Of a stretch of 64,000 nt of DNA, positions 12,663 through 26,300 are shown piece by piece. Source of the stretch: Onchocerca volvulus. Taxonomy: Eukaryota; Nematoda; Chromadorea; Rhabditida; Onchocercidae. How positions within the stretch are numbered: position 1 is the stretch's first letter; every line of letters begins with the position of its first letter. The translations under genes and the position numbers were made by a program. The DNA lies in assembly GCA_000499405.2 (NCBI GenBank), contig HG738139.1:7092616-7156615 (forward strand), read 5' to 3'. The notes beneath the pieces were generated by a model. It was not told the DNA's origin. It made no database searches and saw only the letters and a program-made list of their open reading frames with translations.

Positions 12663-15249
12663 TTTTACAAAAGATGTACACGAAGAATTTCTTTTAATTC
12701 TTCAATGTTGTCAAAGTTAATCATTACATGAAATCATCTGACTTGAAATCAACTTAGTTAAAGTCTGCTTCAGCACTTTATTACAACCCGTACATTCCCA
12801 ACATGAATCAGATATAAGCTTTTCATTCTCATGTTCATCAACAACAAACATGTTTCCACGAAATTTATCCATCCTTATTAGTTTTTGTAACCAACCATCT
12901 GGTTGATGATAATTTTCGGCCTTTAGGAAAAGTTTGAATTAAGGGTGCAAGAGGTAATTAAGTTTGAAAATAAGTTTGGAGATAGGTTTGAAACCAGTGT
13001 AAGCAAAGCGGTACATTCGTTTTCTATTCTCTATTGGTACTAGTGACATTATTACCTGATTATGTTGTGTTCGCTGCTTCTGGAAAGTGTGTTAACAAGT
13101 ACTAGAAAACTGTATGACATTAATTAGGGACTAGTAATTATTTTATGGAAGTTTTTATCCCACTGTGCAATCGGTATAACTATTTCATCTGGACTGAATT
13201 GCAAAAAAATGTGTGTAGGATAAATTTATTTCTTCACTTGGAAAAGGCAAAACCTTTTGTATTTGTGGATTACGTGCACATTTCAAATGCATTTAAACAA
13301 ATGTTATTGTCTTTAAAATGACACTTTAGCAAAGAAATAGTTCTAGTTTTTAACAAAATTAATTAGTTTTTTTTAAATGTGCAACTGTACTAAATAAATA
13401 TAAGCTGCTGTCATTCCAGAGTTTATTCACAAAAGCAGAGTAGAAAAGGTACGAGAAATATGCCTTCGTTTAAAAGATTTATTTAATACAAAATTATAAT
13501 TCAAGCAACAGAAGGTGATCAAATTATTGCCAGAGAGATAACTCATCCATACAAATGATGGCGATACGTATCTATGTTAATAATGCAGTAATACAGTAAT
13601 TCTAATAATGCAACCGTGCCACTTACTCTTGCAGAAAGTAAAAAAAACGTTACAGCAACCTGATGTAGTATTATTTGTTGTATTAATAACTTCTGGCTTT
13701 TACCTTAGATAGAAGACTGATCAGAAATGCTGGGAAAATTAAATGCTTTTATGATTTTTGCTATTCAAAAGGCTCTTTTGTTTAAAATTGTTGAATTCGA
13801 AATTATGATTTCTTCTACAATTCTATTTTTCATTTTGCTCTTTCTAGAGAAAAATAGTACTGGAAAGAACGACAGATAAATCCAAAAAGAGGACATGAAG
13901 AAGGATTAAAACATTTATCTTGATATTGACATTTCGTTTTAAATTTCATGGCAATGACAAAATGAATGGGCAGAAATTGGAAACATATAGTTTCAAAATT
14001 CAAAAATTATGATTTCTTCTGTGAGAAGAAAGAAAGAGAAATGCATTAATGATAGTTTGTGTAGAGAATCCTTCGAATTTAAACATCAACTTGTCTTTCT
14101 TTGCTCAATTTTTATAATTATCTCACAATGAAATGACTGATATGATTTGGAGAAATGAAAACTTCCAGTTAGGCATCCATCCAGTTCTATTTACGTAAAC
14201 AACAGCTGCTCGTAAACAAACATATGAGTGTGAAGTCTTTCTCATGTCAGCCTTCATACTAGTTCATTTCATTGAATGGGACAACCTTGCAGATCTTATG
14301 ATCTTTGTGCATTATTATCTGCCACTTTCACTCACTATCATCTCCAAAGAGGCAAAGGTCAAGTACAAAGATGATGATTTCTCTAATCATATGATTAGAA
14401 TATAAACGGAAGGGGTAGTAAAGGAGATATTAATAGTATCAAAAGGCACAAATGTTAAGACAAAGTGAGTGAAATTCATGCTCATAATTTGATTTATTGC
14501 AGAAGTCAGTCCGATTTTCTGTTTCCACGTGTAACTTAATCTTTGTTCACTGTTTCTCTCATAATTCTACTTCGTGACAATTATGACATGAAGTGTTTGT
14601 TAAATTGTGTGCTCACATATTTTGTATAATCTTCACGTGTCACATCGGCTCTTTACATGCTGTTTTAAAAAAAAAAAACTGCCTCTGACTGAAGTGAAAA
14701 TGCTTTGAAAAAACTTTTATTCACTATATAATGGCTTTACACAGGATGGCAGAATACGGGAAGAACATCATTGGAAGTATATCGTCTAATTAATTTCTCA
14801 GTACTCAGAATGAAACAATTTTTCCAATTAATGCAAAAAATGGAAAGGACAAGTACATCCTTCAACAAAAAAAAGTTCGAAAATGCTAAAAGTTAGTTCA
14901 CACTGACAAAAAAATGATAAATTATATTTTTTAGCGAACATGAGATATAACTACAAGTGATGGTGAGTAATATCAATTAGTAATGACCAAAGAAACTAAC
15001 ACTACCAAGCCATCAGTCTACTAATATATCAGTGATATCAAGCGATAGTAGCATCGATTGATGTTTTAATATGTTACACTGAATTATTACGATAACTAAT
15101 GATTTAAATCAGATCCTTGAATTAGCTCATTACTGTGATTTAAAACAGCTGCCTACCATTTGAATCAAAAACTTTCAAATCTTTGAGTAAAAAGTGACCA
15201 CCATTCAATATCGATGTCTGCTTATGAAATTCGTATTTAACTTCAACTT
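12663..15249. other. intergenic, no gene seen
   Basis: AT-rich sequence upstream of the mannosidase gene. No open frame longer than about 60 codons has coding character on either strand. It should contain the mannosidase promoter, but no specific element is recognisable. Confidence 0.45.
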
Positions 15250-15480
15250 TCGAAAGTTGATAAGACAGACATTTGATAGATACATCGCCGGTGCAAGATC
15301 ATGCGATCAGCATAGCTATTCAGAGTCACCAATTAACGGGCCAACAACCCGACTGGTTTTAATCTAACAGATGCGCTCGTCCAAAAGTCGGAGCTTTGGT
15401 GCATGTATTAGCTCTAGAATTGCCACAGTTATCCACGTTGGATAATCAACATCAAGTACATTATAGCTGCTATTATGAGC
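15250..15480 (-). pseudogene. 18S rRNA gene fragment (about 231 bp)
   Basis: Read on the minus strand, this segment follows the 5' part of eukaryotic 18S rRNA: GCTATAATGTACTTGATG, then TGGATAACTGTGGCAATTCT, the universal AGAGCTAATACATGCA, then CCAGTCGGGTTGTTGGCCCG and GATCTTGCACCGGCGA. Similarity stops abruptly on both sides, after ATCAACTTTCGA at the 3' edge (15250) and near GCTCAT at the 5' edge (15480). No rRNA flanks follow, so this is a dispersed partial copy and not a working rDNA unit. Divergence from a typical nematode 18S looks low in the middle and higher towards the 3' edge. Confidence 0.9.
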
Positions 15481-16107
15481 TAACTTCGTACTTATTCTAT
15501 TTGAATTCAGGAGAAAAATATAGAGAGAGAGATGCAGAGATCTTTAACCAATGTGCTTGTATTTTTCAATAATGAACAAAGAAATACGTTCAATTGGCAT
15601 TTCATAAAATTAACAAATATATATCATTTTTTTGTCCACTTAATTGTCTGAAATCTAATCCTAAATGTATCCTTCCTGAATTTCGATTTAATTTATTTCT
15701 TTATCAGCTAATTTGGACAACTTCCACTAGCACTGCAATGAATTAATTTTGAGCGATTGTCAATAGCATGGAACCGATAATATTGCCGAAATATTTAACA
15801 AAAATATAAACTGCACGAAAAATCTGCTTAATATTCTGCAGAAATATAGAGAGATTATTAGATAAACACTGTAAAGTAAATATATGTTTATTCCTGCTGG
15901 AAAAACTGGGAAATTTTTTGGAATATAGACATGACGAAATAATCAAAAATCTTTGTATATGCAAATTTTTCTTTGTATATGCAGATCTTTAAGGTGTAAT
16001 TAACATATTGTAAATTGTGTTACATGAAGTAACATGAAGTAACAACTTCACTATAAATAGGATTCTTATCTGAGGGAATTCATTCATTCATTAGTCATTT
16101 GTCCTGA
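15481..16107. other. intergenic with short tandem repeats
   Basis: No gene seen. It holds a 20-bp near-perfect tandem pair at 15951-15990 (unit CTTTGTATATGCAAATTTTT, with three differences in the second copy) and a two-copy ACATGAAGTA repeat near 16023. Confidence 0.5.
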
Positions 16108-16464
16108 TCAGTCAAAGCATTCAATCTTCTGTATTCGGGAGCGATTCTTAATACCTTAGACCCCAAAAAACTTCCTGAAGGGAAGTTTCAATTACTTATG
16201 ACCGCAAATATTTCCCCAAAGAGAAATTCAAATTATCTATACTCACAAATAATTTCCCAAAGCAAAGCTCAAATTACCAATAATCCTCAGATACCCCTTT
16301 CTATCAAAGAAAGTCCAAACTATCCATTGCATAATCGATATTTAATCAATCCATTACCTGCTGTAATTTTGGCAAATAAAACTCATCATATTTCGTTACT
16401 CAACAAAATTATTTGCATCAAGTTCCAATCCTTTCCCAAACTTAACTTTCACGACAATTCCTGA
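16108..16464 (+). other. open frame with 14-residue repeat, possible exon
   Basis: The frame is open for 118 codons from 16108 to a stop at 16462-16464, unusually long for this AT-rich interval. The first ATG is at 16198 (88 aa). The 5' part is built from about three copies of a 42-bp repeat (16171-16210, 16211-16252, 16253-16294). The unit length is 14 codons, so the repeat stays in frame. The product is rich in Asn, Ser, Ile, Pro and Gln with no family resemblance. A possible acceptor TGATCAG ends at 16111. It may be an exon of an unrecognised gene or simply an expanded repeat that happens to be open. Confidence 0.3.
16171..16294. repeat. degenerate 42-bp tandem repeat, three copies
   Basis: Three successive units share the core TTYCCCAAAGNNAARYTCAA followed by TTAYYNATA. 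They differ at many positions, so the array is old. A fourth, more decayed unit may follow at 16295. Confidence 0.7.
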
Positions 16465-17573
16465 TAAAATTTAAAAAACATTTATTTTTGATTAAATTGC
16501 CTGAAAAACTTTTCAAAACAGATCTATCAGCACATCATTCTTTTAAGAACATAGAATAATGGTCAAATTTATTTACAAGAATCCACTTATCAATAGATTT
16601 AATTGAGTACAGGATAAGACAAACGGACGGCCACTTGTTACCAAAAAAACTGCTAACATATTTTCCTGAGATGGATGTACTCAAATGAATTATTATAGTA
16701 CTTTATTAATGATTAATAATTAAGAATAATGATGCTACTTATTAATGAATAATGGTGCCTTTGCCTTTATATCTGAAATTTAGAAAAATTTGCTCGTCCT
16801 TTTTTTTTTTTTCACCAACTTTAGCAATCGAAATGAAAAATTAAAAAAGAAAAGAAACTTTGGAAACTTCAGCATTCATTTACATATAAGAAAGAAAAAT
16901 GAATGACTGGCAGAATTTGAAATTCTATTTTAGATTGAAAATTGGAAGTGTTGGAAAGAATATCGCAACACAATAAATGTGAAAAAAAAAAAAAAAAAAA
17001 AAACTACAAAACTATGTTTCCATATCTATTCCCATGCATTTAAGTTGGTACGATAAGACTAAAATTATCTATCAAAGTTTTTATCTCACTTTATCTACGC
17101 TTTTTCTTGAAATGACCTCTACTTGCTGTTAGTATATCGATTTTCACAATAAAAGCAATAAAAGATGAACAGAGACAGCAATGCAAAGAGAATAATTGCA
17201 CTAGCTATATTCTCGACAGTTGATTAACTACTTTCCCATCGATTACTTTTCATATGAAAATGATAGCATAACATTCCTACGATAAAAAAAAGATATGAAA
17301 AGACAAGTTGGGATAGCATTTATTGGATACGGCAGAATACTATAATAGCAAGTTATGAATCTGAAAATAAGTCAAATTTAATGAACAAGTATACATTCTG
17401 ATGAAAAATCGGCATCTCTAAACAAAAGAATAATAATTTGAAAGAGGAATGGGCGTAAAGCAACTTGATAAATCAATAAATAAAAAGATTTCAAAAAACG
17501 AAGCAAAAGAAAAATTTAGATAACAAACAATGTTTCTTTACAAAATTATGGATATAATATATTTTCAATCATA
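16465..17573. other. intergenic, no gene seen
   Basis: AT-rich spacer with poly-T near 16801 and poly-A near 16982-17002. It lies downstream of the METTL18 stop and probably includes that gene's 3' UTR. Confidence 0.45.
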
Positions 17574-20157
17574 TTAGGAACTGAATTTCCGAGTCAACTG
17601 TATAATCTTTCGTGGAACATCACTTTCACTACTCCAACATATATAGGTATCGAATATGCCACGCATTTTCACATATTCCAGAAAGCTTGGTATATTGCCA
17701 CCAACACCAAAGTAAAACATCTTTGCTGCTAGTAAACTGAAATTTGTAATTACGAAAAGCAAAAATAAACAGAATTATACTATAAATATTATGATCCAAA
17801 GAGATATTCCGGATGCAATGGCAAGGCTATCAATTCAATGAATAAAACTCCCTTCGCTTCATTTCTTGATAAAAATAGAAAGAACCGAATGTTTGTTAAA
17901 ACAAATCGTAAAGTACGAGGAGACCATAGAAGACTGGGGACAGAATCTTTGTGTCCTTGAAGATTCCGAGGAGTAATTGAAATTTGATTGACAAGTGCGA
18001 ATTTCCAAAAACTCACATTAATCCATCGGGTGGAAGAACAACATCAAACAAATCATGTAAAATTCCATAATGTTCTTCGTTGTAGATCGTTTCAGAAGTT
18101 AAAACAACATCAAATCTTAAATACAACTTTTTTAAAATTTAAGTGAAATAAATCTTTTTTCACTTGTAAATAGTCGAAAATAACAAGTCTAGAAATAAAA
18201 CATGATAAATTACAAAACCGCTTTATCCTTTCATTTTTTTCAGATATTTTGAAAAGCTGCAGGATTATTTAGAATAAAATAGAAGGTGACATTCATAGCA
18301 CTTATAACATATAAGGAAAGTTATATTCATATCATTTAAGTAATCATATTTTTCGAAAAGCAGTAACCATCGTTTTAACAAAATAACTCTTAGATAAATA
18401 AAAAACGTTATTTCTCAATCTCTTAAAACTCGGATTCTTCAAGTTTATCAAAATTGCACGAGAAAAAAAATATAGAATGAAAAATCAGCCAGTTAACACA
18501 AAAAATATATTATTAAGTCATAAAATCTCTAACAACCAAATCCTTATTTGTAATATGCAAGCTTAAATTTCCGAACTTAATTTAAAAGATCATACTAATG
18601 GCGAAAAGCAGTAAAACAATGAATTAAAGAATTACAAAGCTGCAAACATTAATTAAAATCATAATAAGTAGTTATCCAGCACTAAAAGCAAAAACAAAGT
18701 CAGCTATAATGAAAATCCCTTCAGAATTTCCTCTTACTTTCTCTTCCGAATTTCTGAATTGATAGATGAATATTATATTAATAAGTTCCACTCATTTATT
18801 CTTCAGATATTAAGTCTACATCTTAATTCATTACTGAACAGGAAACAAACGCCGTTAGATCGTTTGATCCCTACTTTTATAATTGATAATCTTCCCAATC
18901 ATCAACGTCGATTCTCCCATACAGTTATTCTGCTATCTTTACTGCAGAGATTGCACTGTGCACTGCGAACCTACCAAAACATTCAAAGACTGGGGGGTCT
19001 TATATTTTTTTAATTTTGAATTTTATTCCAAAACAAAACTTGTGAACAAAATGTGAAATTTTGAGAGTTTAATTGCAACAAAATTACCAAGTCCTCATTT
19101 TTTTCCCCGAATTTCAACATTTGGAAGTTATGGCAATTCGTCTCTAACAAACCAAGAAACACCATACCAAATGTTGATTAGTTTAAGGCGACAAAACAAC
19201 TGGAACATATACTTAAAGCTGTATCTGATTAGTATTGCTGTATTTCTACGTCGGCATAAACATTAATGACTTTAAGATAAAAAAAGATGAATCTATGCTT
19301 ACTTCTGACCATTCATCTTCTGCTGTAATGTCGCCCAGTTACAACCGTAAAATCGGCAATTCTCCAAGCTTACATTATTGACCGCAAAATTATCCTTTGT
19401 AAAGCAATTAACAACAATATCATTCTATAAAGTACAACAGTCAAACATTATCCGGCAATGAAATATATTCTTATATAAAATACATTACTAATTTAGCAGA
19501 ACTTACGTAATCCTGCAAAATAACTTCTTTCGCACCCTTTTGTAATGCTAGAATTGATGGTAATCCCGCACCGCAGCCAATCTAAAATATTCATAAGAAT
19601 TGCAAAAGACAGATGTGAAGCAATAAAATCGTCCAAAAATTAATGAAGAAATAAAATATTTTAAACTAATAAATTACCTCGAGAATTTTCTTATCTCTCA
19701 AAATTTGTGGTTCCAAAACTTTATCCATGTACTCGCATAAGTCGATAGCGCATTCCCACACTTTAAATCCGCCTGCAAACATAAACTAATGTTTAGAACT
19801 TCTAGTTTCAACATTATTTAGCTATGACAACTTAAGTATTTGAAAAAAAGGATCATTTTACGACTCCAATTCTATTTCACGTAACCGTTAAAAACTTTCA
19901 CAGCAGAAAAATTAATGAGAAAGTAATGCAAATTTCAGAGGAGTTTTATTTGTAAATCAAAGCAATTGCAACTCACCTTCATAGATACCAATGGTACGGT
20001 CAGAATGAGTGATGTGCTCCAATGATGGATCATCTTGATATCCTCGTTCCTTCACATTTCTGTTTAGTGTGGCTTGATCAACATAATACAAGCAATGTCC
20101 CGATGATAGTTCAACACGATGTACACCATCCTTGACGTCACCAACATTCTTTCTCAT
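17574..20157 (-). CDS. METTL18-type protein-histidine methyltransferase
   Basis: METTL18/Hpm1 enzymes methylate a histidine of ribosomal protein RPL3 (uL3) using S-adenosylmethionine. Six exons close in phase: 20157-19977, 19772-19678, 19581-19507, 19424-19303, 18115-18017, 17736-17574, giving 244 aa. Family landmarks are GGFKVWEC at about residue 61, SAM-binding motif I ILEIGCGAGLPS (about 90-101), the acidic post-motif LQDYN, CRFYGCNW, DVVLTSETIYN and LLAAKMFYFGVGG (about 192-204). These match METTL18 more closely than other seven-strand methyltransferases. The N-terminal part is short compared with the 372-aa human protein. It is the last of three same-strand genes; its ATG lies 144 bp after the previous stop and 9 bp after an acceptor-like site. 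Confidence 0.9.
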
Positions 20158-20172
20158 TTTACTGGTCTATAG
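20158..20172 (-). promoter_or_regulatory. candidate trans-splice acceptor for METTL18
   Basis: On the minus strand ACTATAG is followed by ACCAGTAAAATG. No coding exon lies upstream before the preceding gene's stop at 20302, so the acceptor fits spliced-leader addition to a downstream cistron. Confidence 0.45.
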
Positions 20173-20301
20173 TATCAATTCATAAAAGTTTAAGCAAACT
20201 TAAATAGATTTCACTCGTTTATAGCGAACATGTGCTATCATGACAAGTACAGTTCTGTAAATGGCATGTACACTATGATACTATATCTTTTCACAAAATG
20301 C

Positions 20302-23202
20302 CTAATCACATTGCATGCCACCTCTACAATAAGCTCTCAAAGCTTTAAGTCGTAAATTATAGGACTTCAGCGTTTCAGTATCTTCAATACATCTAATCGC
20401 CTCATTTGGGGACACAACTATACCAAGAGAAAGTCGCAGAAAAAATTCAAATGACTGATCTAAAAAAAAAAGATACAATAAATTCCTTGTTTGATATAAT
20501 CAAACAATATGCAAACCGAAATCATTTCATACTACCCACCACAATTTTATATTGTTTTATTGGCTTCGTAATTTAAAAAATAGATGTATAAATGAGTAAT
20601 AACATCAGTTGTAATTATAATTACAGATAACACACGACTATTCTACTAAACAATGAGAAAACAATTTTGAATCAAATCAACTTTATTGAAACTAATTTAA
20701 ATTCCAATTTATATTATTTTTTGAACAAATAATAACACATTTAATATTTATTTCAGTTGGACACACTTATTATGGATTAACCTCTAATGATAAAGATTTT
20801 TCCAGGAAAAATTATAGAACATCTCTGTGATTCTTGCGAACAATTCAAACGTCAAACTTTACTTCCTAAAAATAGTGGAATCATTACACTGTTCCAGGTC
20901 TCGATCTGAGTCAACAATGCGATCAAGAGAATCCTATGAAAACATATTTTGAGGAATATAATGCTTATTAAATATATATCATAAATAATCATTACAAAGA
21001 AATAAATAAACAAATCAATTCCCAAAAGATTTCTAAGAAAAATTCAGGTCATCATTATCATTTCGAATAGGCTCTTCAGAACTGTCGCCGTTTCAAACAA
21101 CTTAACACTGGATTGGACGATTGAACAACCAAAGTACCATCTGCATCTGAATAATATGCATTCAGCCATGTATATAATTACTTACCAATTTATGCTAAAA
21201 ACCTTTAGCATGTTCCCAAAATAAAAACAATCATGACGCATGCATAAAGTATTAACGCAACCAACATGCTAATTATAGGAGGATTTTTAGAAACTAAGGG
21301 AGAAAACCCCTGACATAGTGTACGAAAAGAAGACAAAAGCAAGGAATTCGATCACCTTTAGAATTAGAAGAATTCAAAAAGCATGGGCAGAGAAATGGAA
21401 CAGAAATGCTATAAGCATAGCTAAATCATACCTATCCAGGATATTACAATTCTGTTGCGTCACTGACTATTTAACATCCCAGAAATCGAAAACGAAAGCA
21501 TAAATTAGCATAATCAACAAGAAAATAATCCTTAATTCAATTCATCAAAATGATATCTCCATTCCTTAATACTATTCCAGCAATATATCATAACAAATAA
21601 TTTTATCATTGCCATCACAAACTGTTTCAGAAAATGCATAATGCAAGAATAGATATGTATATTGCAGATATAGCATCATTTCGAAAATGATGGATCCATC
21701 AAAAATTATATTAAAATCTTACCAGAACCAGAAATAACAACATTAATTCTGTACGTGCCATTTCCGATATAACAAACAAGTAACCCAGAAGCATTTCGAC
21801 AGCTAATATTATCATAATCATTGAGAGGGAATATAAAGTTGCAATTTTAGCTGGCGTTCAAAATTATTTCAAATATGTATGTTTCATACTTTGGAAAATA
21901 CAAGATGGAAATGTCTTAGTGATCATTTATTATCAAAAACAATTAAGAAATCTTTACTTCTGAATTATTTAGTGAACAATCTTGCTGAAAAATTAAGACC
22001 GGAACATGCAGCAATGAGCTTAGAGATATCCCACGATATATGAAGAATAGGTTCACATAGTGATAATGACATAAATACAGTTGTAAGTAATATGCAAAAA
22101 GAAATGCACAAAAATAATTGTTGAAAAGCATTCACAACAAGGAATGAAAATAATGCTTGTAAAAATAGCAACATAAATTCACAGGAAAATTCCGAAAAAT
22201 TGATATCACATTAGACAGCTAGGTATCACTTTGAAAAAATATCACATTTCTGAACAAGTAAAAAACCCTTTTTTGATCAAAAAACTAAAAAATGAAGGTT
22301 CAAAGAAAAAAAAGAAGATTCAAAATACTATAAAAAAGGCCATAAAGCGCGTATTGTTCGAAAAAATTCAATATCTAAGCATCTCATTCACCTCAAGGAG
22401 ATGAAAAACCAATGTGATGATTTTTATAACTTTCATTTTTCTTCTTTGCTGTGTATCAGTTATGCTTTAGCTCTAAAAGTTATAAATCACTTCCAAATAG
22501 TTACTAATATTAACAAGAAAGAGAAAAAAAAAATTATTTGAAAAAAAAACTGAAGTCGAAGGGATGAAATAATTACTACAGAAATTCGAAAAAAAAAAAA
22601 TAATGATAATGAATCCGGCATACACTCAAGCTTTTGGAAGGATGAAAACATTGAAAAATGTACGAAACATGAAGTGCGCATTACAGAAATATTTGAATCG
22701 CAGACCGTTTTTTGTTTCAGTTCATTTTAGTAACGATGCGAAAATGAAGAAATATTCCTCATTAACTTAACTGCTTATATAAGGACTAAAGCAGATAAGA
22801 ATATGGCTAAATCAAGGAAATTGAGATATAATCTCAAGGAGAAATAACTTTTGCTAATAGCCAAGAATATAGCAATGCAGAGCGGAGTTCATGTTACACT
22901 ATAAACATGATGAAAACGAGATATCACAGAACTAGGATATAAAATTTTTGAATTACAACTATAAAATTTAAAAAATTAAGAAAGAATTAATTATTAACAA
23001 TGAGCAATCAAAAATAATGATATTAAAAAAGTATCATGCAATCGCTATCCCAGTTTTTTTAAATAAGTTAGAATTTTGAGATTTCCTTGCAGCATAAAAA
23101 TGAGGAAATCTAAGCCAAAACAACAGCAAAATTACATATGAAAGAAAACCATCACTTATGGGAATGCAATTCCCGATCTTTCAGTGACAAAATGGCCATC
23201 AT
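20302..23202 (-). CDS. unrecognised 104-aa protein, middle gene of candidate operon
   Basis: Four small exons join with consistent phase: 23202-23156 (starts MMAILSLKDRELHSH), 21146-21083 (contains CRWYFGCSIVQSSVKLFE), 20933-20888 (DSLDRIVDSDRDLEQ) and 20459-20302 (contains SFEFFLRLSLGIVVSPNEA and ends GGMQCD). Donors and acceptors are GT-AG throughout. The second of the paired ATGs (23199) could also be used. The product looks soluble and helical with a hydrophobic Phe/Leu-rich segment in the last exon. I do not recognise the family. It sits between the golgin and METTL18 on the same strand with short gaps. The intron between exons 1 and 2 (about 2 kb) is long for this region and could hide another exon. 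Confidence 0.6.
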
Positions 23203-23220
23203 CGCCACAGTCTACAAAGA
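23203..23220 (-). promoter_or_regulatory. candidate trans-splice acceptor for the 104-aa gene
   Basis: TCTTTGTAG on the minus strand is followed by ACTGTGGCG and the paired ATGs at 23202 and 23199. It lies 189 bp after the golgin stop and fits an internal trans-splice site of a polycistronic transcript. Confidence 0.45.
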
Positions 23221-23399
23221 ATGATACATTCTTATAAGTAAAATGGGAAAAAAAAAATATGTGCAATAGGCTGAACAATTAGAAAGACAATTATTGCAGC
23301 ATGAGTCTCGTATTCGAAGCTTAGTTTCGAAAAAGCATTAATGATAGTAACGGCACAAAGAATAGAACGAAAATCCCGAAAGAAAAAAAAGAAAAAATT

Positions 23400-26300
23400 T
23401 TAGCGAGAAGATAAATTTGCAGCAGAAGAGATAAGGCCTTGCACGGTACCTCCAACCCAACCATGATTTCGTTGCTCTTCTTTCGCCACTACTGCATTCA
23501 CTTGTTCATGTGAAAACCTCGCTACCGTGGCAATCACTCGAGCCAATGTCTATAGCAAGTAATTTTAATTAAATTAATAATACAACAGATCCAAGAAAAA
23601 TTAATAAGTAATGAAATATCATTCAATAAAACATAATCAGAAAGTCTAATTTGAAAATTCAAATTCATCTGAAGCTATAAATTTTGCATTTTTTTCTTCT
23701 ATATATTATTATGAGTTTGAAATTCCATATATTATTTTGACTTCTGATTGTGTTTTTTGAATGATATCTTCTTATTTGTTATTTTTTATTGAGCCATTTT
23801 TATTATAAGTTTTGGTAAAAAAAAAAAGAAAAAAAAAACATTGTTATCAGTTTTGGATATTTCTATATAAATACGATAATGCTAATCCAATAATGGCATC
23901 TCGATGTCTTGATTGTAAGCAAAATAGTACTTAAAAAAAAAAAAAAAATGCATACTATACTTGTGTTTATAACAAAAAAATGTAATATAAACAGTATAAA
24001 CTATGTATGCAAATAGATCTAGACCGATGATATCTTCCACATTGCTAATAAAACTTACAAACAGAATCATCAATGGTTCATTCCGTTTTCAATTAAAAAT
24101 GATTTTTTTTTTTTTTTTTAAATAAAAATGAAAGAAACTAACGACACTCTCTTTGCCCAATGTTTCCCGTTCATTCATGTATCGATATAATATATTTCTC
24201 AAATACTGAAATGTATGTTGGCAATGCTTTATCTTTCGGACAAAGTTGGACTTATATAAGGGAAATATATTATATCATATGCAAGTCATAATGATAAAAT
24301 GTCTCGAAAAAAAAAACCACCAACAGCTAAAATTCATTAACTCAGAAATCTGTCTTAGACAAAACCAAGTAATTTAATAAGAAATAAACTAACTTCAGCT
24401 TCAGTAGATTCCACAAAGACAAGATTTTTATCACTTAGATCCTCTTTAACACTCTGTAATTAAAAGTAATACAGTCAAAAAAGAGAAAATAGTTAAATAA
24501 AATAAAACAGTATTCAAGAATAATGAGAATTAAGCACAGTTCTGAACGAATAAGTAGTAAATACAGCAAATATACCGAGATAGATCCATTGATGATTGAT
24601 TCTAATCCGATAACATTGAACTGCTCAGTACCACACGCTTTTTCACATAATAGCGTTAGTTCTTTCCTATAAGGAAAATAAAAAATATTAAAGCAAACTG
24701 AAGCATTTCACTTCTTCTAGATAATTGTAAGGTTAAAAAAAAAAAAAAAAAAAAATTAAATGTTTACTTATCAGCTTCTTTAATATTTTCCAATTGTTTC
24801 TGGTATTCCACAACTTGCTCCCGTAAAGTACATAATTCTTCATAATCCTGTAATTAATAATCACGTACCATCATCATTTCTATTACAATGATTCAACAAT
24901 AGTTTGTGACGAAGCGAGATATAGAGCTTATTTTGCAGTGCTGTCTAGAAACTGTGATTTTCTAATTGAAATAAGAAACTAGAGAACAAAGTGAAGAGAT
25001 TAATTAAAATGACCATAAACCGAAAAAGAATAATCTTGTGGTAGCTTGAATCAACCTAATGGCATAAATTAGAAAAAAAAAAATTTAACAGTGAAGGCAA
25101 TTAATTTATCAGTATCAAAATTTCGATTAATAAGTAACATACTGCCTGCTCAATCAAATTTGAATTGGTTCTTAAGCGTTTCCTTTCGTCATCTGATTTG
25201 TAATCAGTTTTCGCACAAATATCACCAACTTCATCATTTTCAGTTTTTTCGGCTGATAATTCCTGAAAGACTACCAAGAAAAAGGCTCCTTTCGATATGC
25301 TACTTTGAATCATGAAATTTTAATATCAGCAGCTCAGTGAAGCAACTTTACTTCACTTTGAATCACTGATTAATAACTTAATAACTTCGGGAATTTTGAT
25401 ATAGAGAAAATATCCATCATAAAAAATTATTCAAAATTTTCACAGCAAACATACCTGCAGTTTGGATTGGGCCTCATTCAGCTGTTGTGTGCGTTCATTC
25501 AAATCATGATATAACTGCTTGATTTCTTTTTGTAAATCACGCAGTAATCGGTATCTCTCTGATTCCATTTTGGCTATAACATAATTAATACATGAGTCAG
25601 ATAAAAAGCCATAAGCACATCAAAAATCATTAAATAATCCTACTTAATTTTTGCCTTCTCAATTACACTTGCCTGAGGCTTTCGCTGATTCCTCACTCGC
25701 AGTTTTTTGCAGCGTTACGATTTCTAGCTGCAGTTTTTCCATTTCTTTTCCAAAATTTTCCTTCTCATGTAATAGCATTTCTCGTTCTTGTTCCAACCGC
25801 TCAGTGCTTTCTGAAGATAATCTCTTCATGGGAATCTGAACTAAATACTTTTAGCGTACAAGGGGAAGTTGTCATTCGGTTTCTCTTGTTCCATTAAATT
25901 CCCAGCTAAGCATTATATAAACAGGAGCATATTTTGAGCATTTAAATTTTCCAATTTACCTTGTAACAAAGTGATTTGTTGACTTTGTAATTCTAACTGC
26001 TTCACTGCTTCCTCTATAGTTGCACGCATCGAATTTTGTTGGATTTCCATTTCAGCGCACTTCTGAAATTATCCACAGAATACAATACAGCTGACACATT
26101 CTAGAGTATCCATCTTAGAAGTACAACGTTGTAAATTTTCTAATCCTCAACTAATTTATAATGACAGATTTAAAGATCTGATCATAAATAATCGACTTTA
26201 CAAGTTTATTCGTATTACGAAATGACTTTAGAAACTTAGCTCTTAAAAAAAGAAACTGCTGCAGCATTTCCTTCATTTTTATGATATTGAATTCGTGCTA

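Noticed and set aside
12912..12985. AATTAAGTTTGA-like sequence resembling a spliced leader
   Set aside because: It lacks the full spliced-leader sequence, the downstream GT donor and an Sm-site context; chance in AT-rich DNA.
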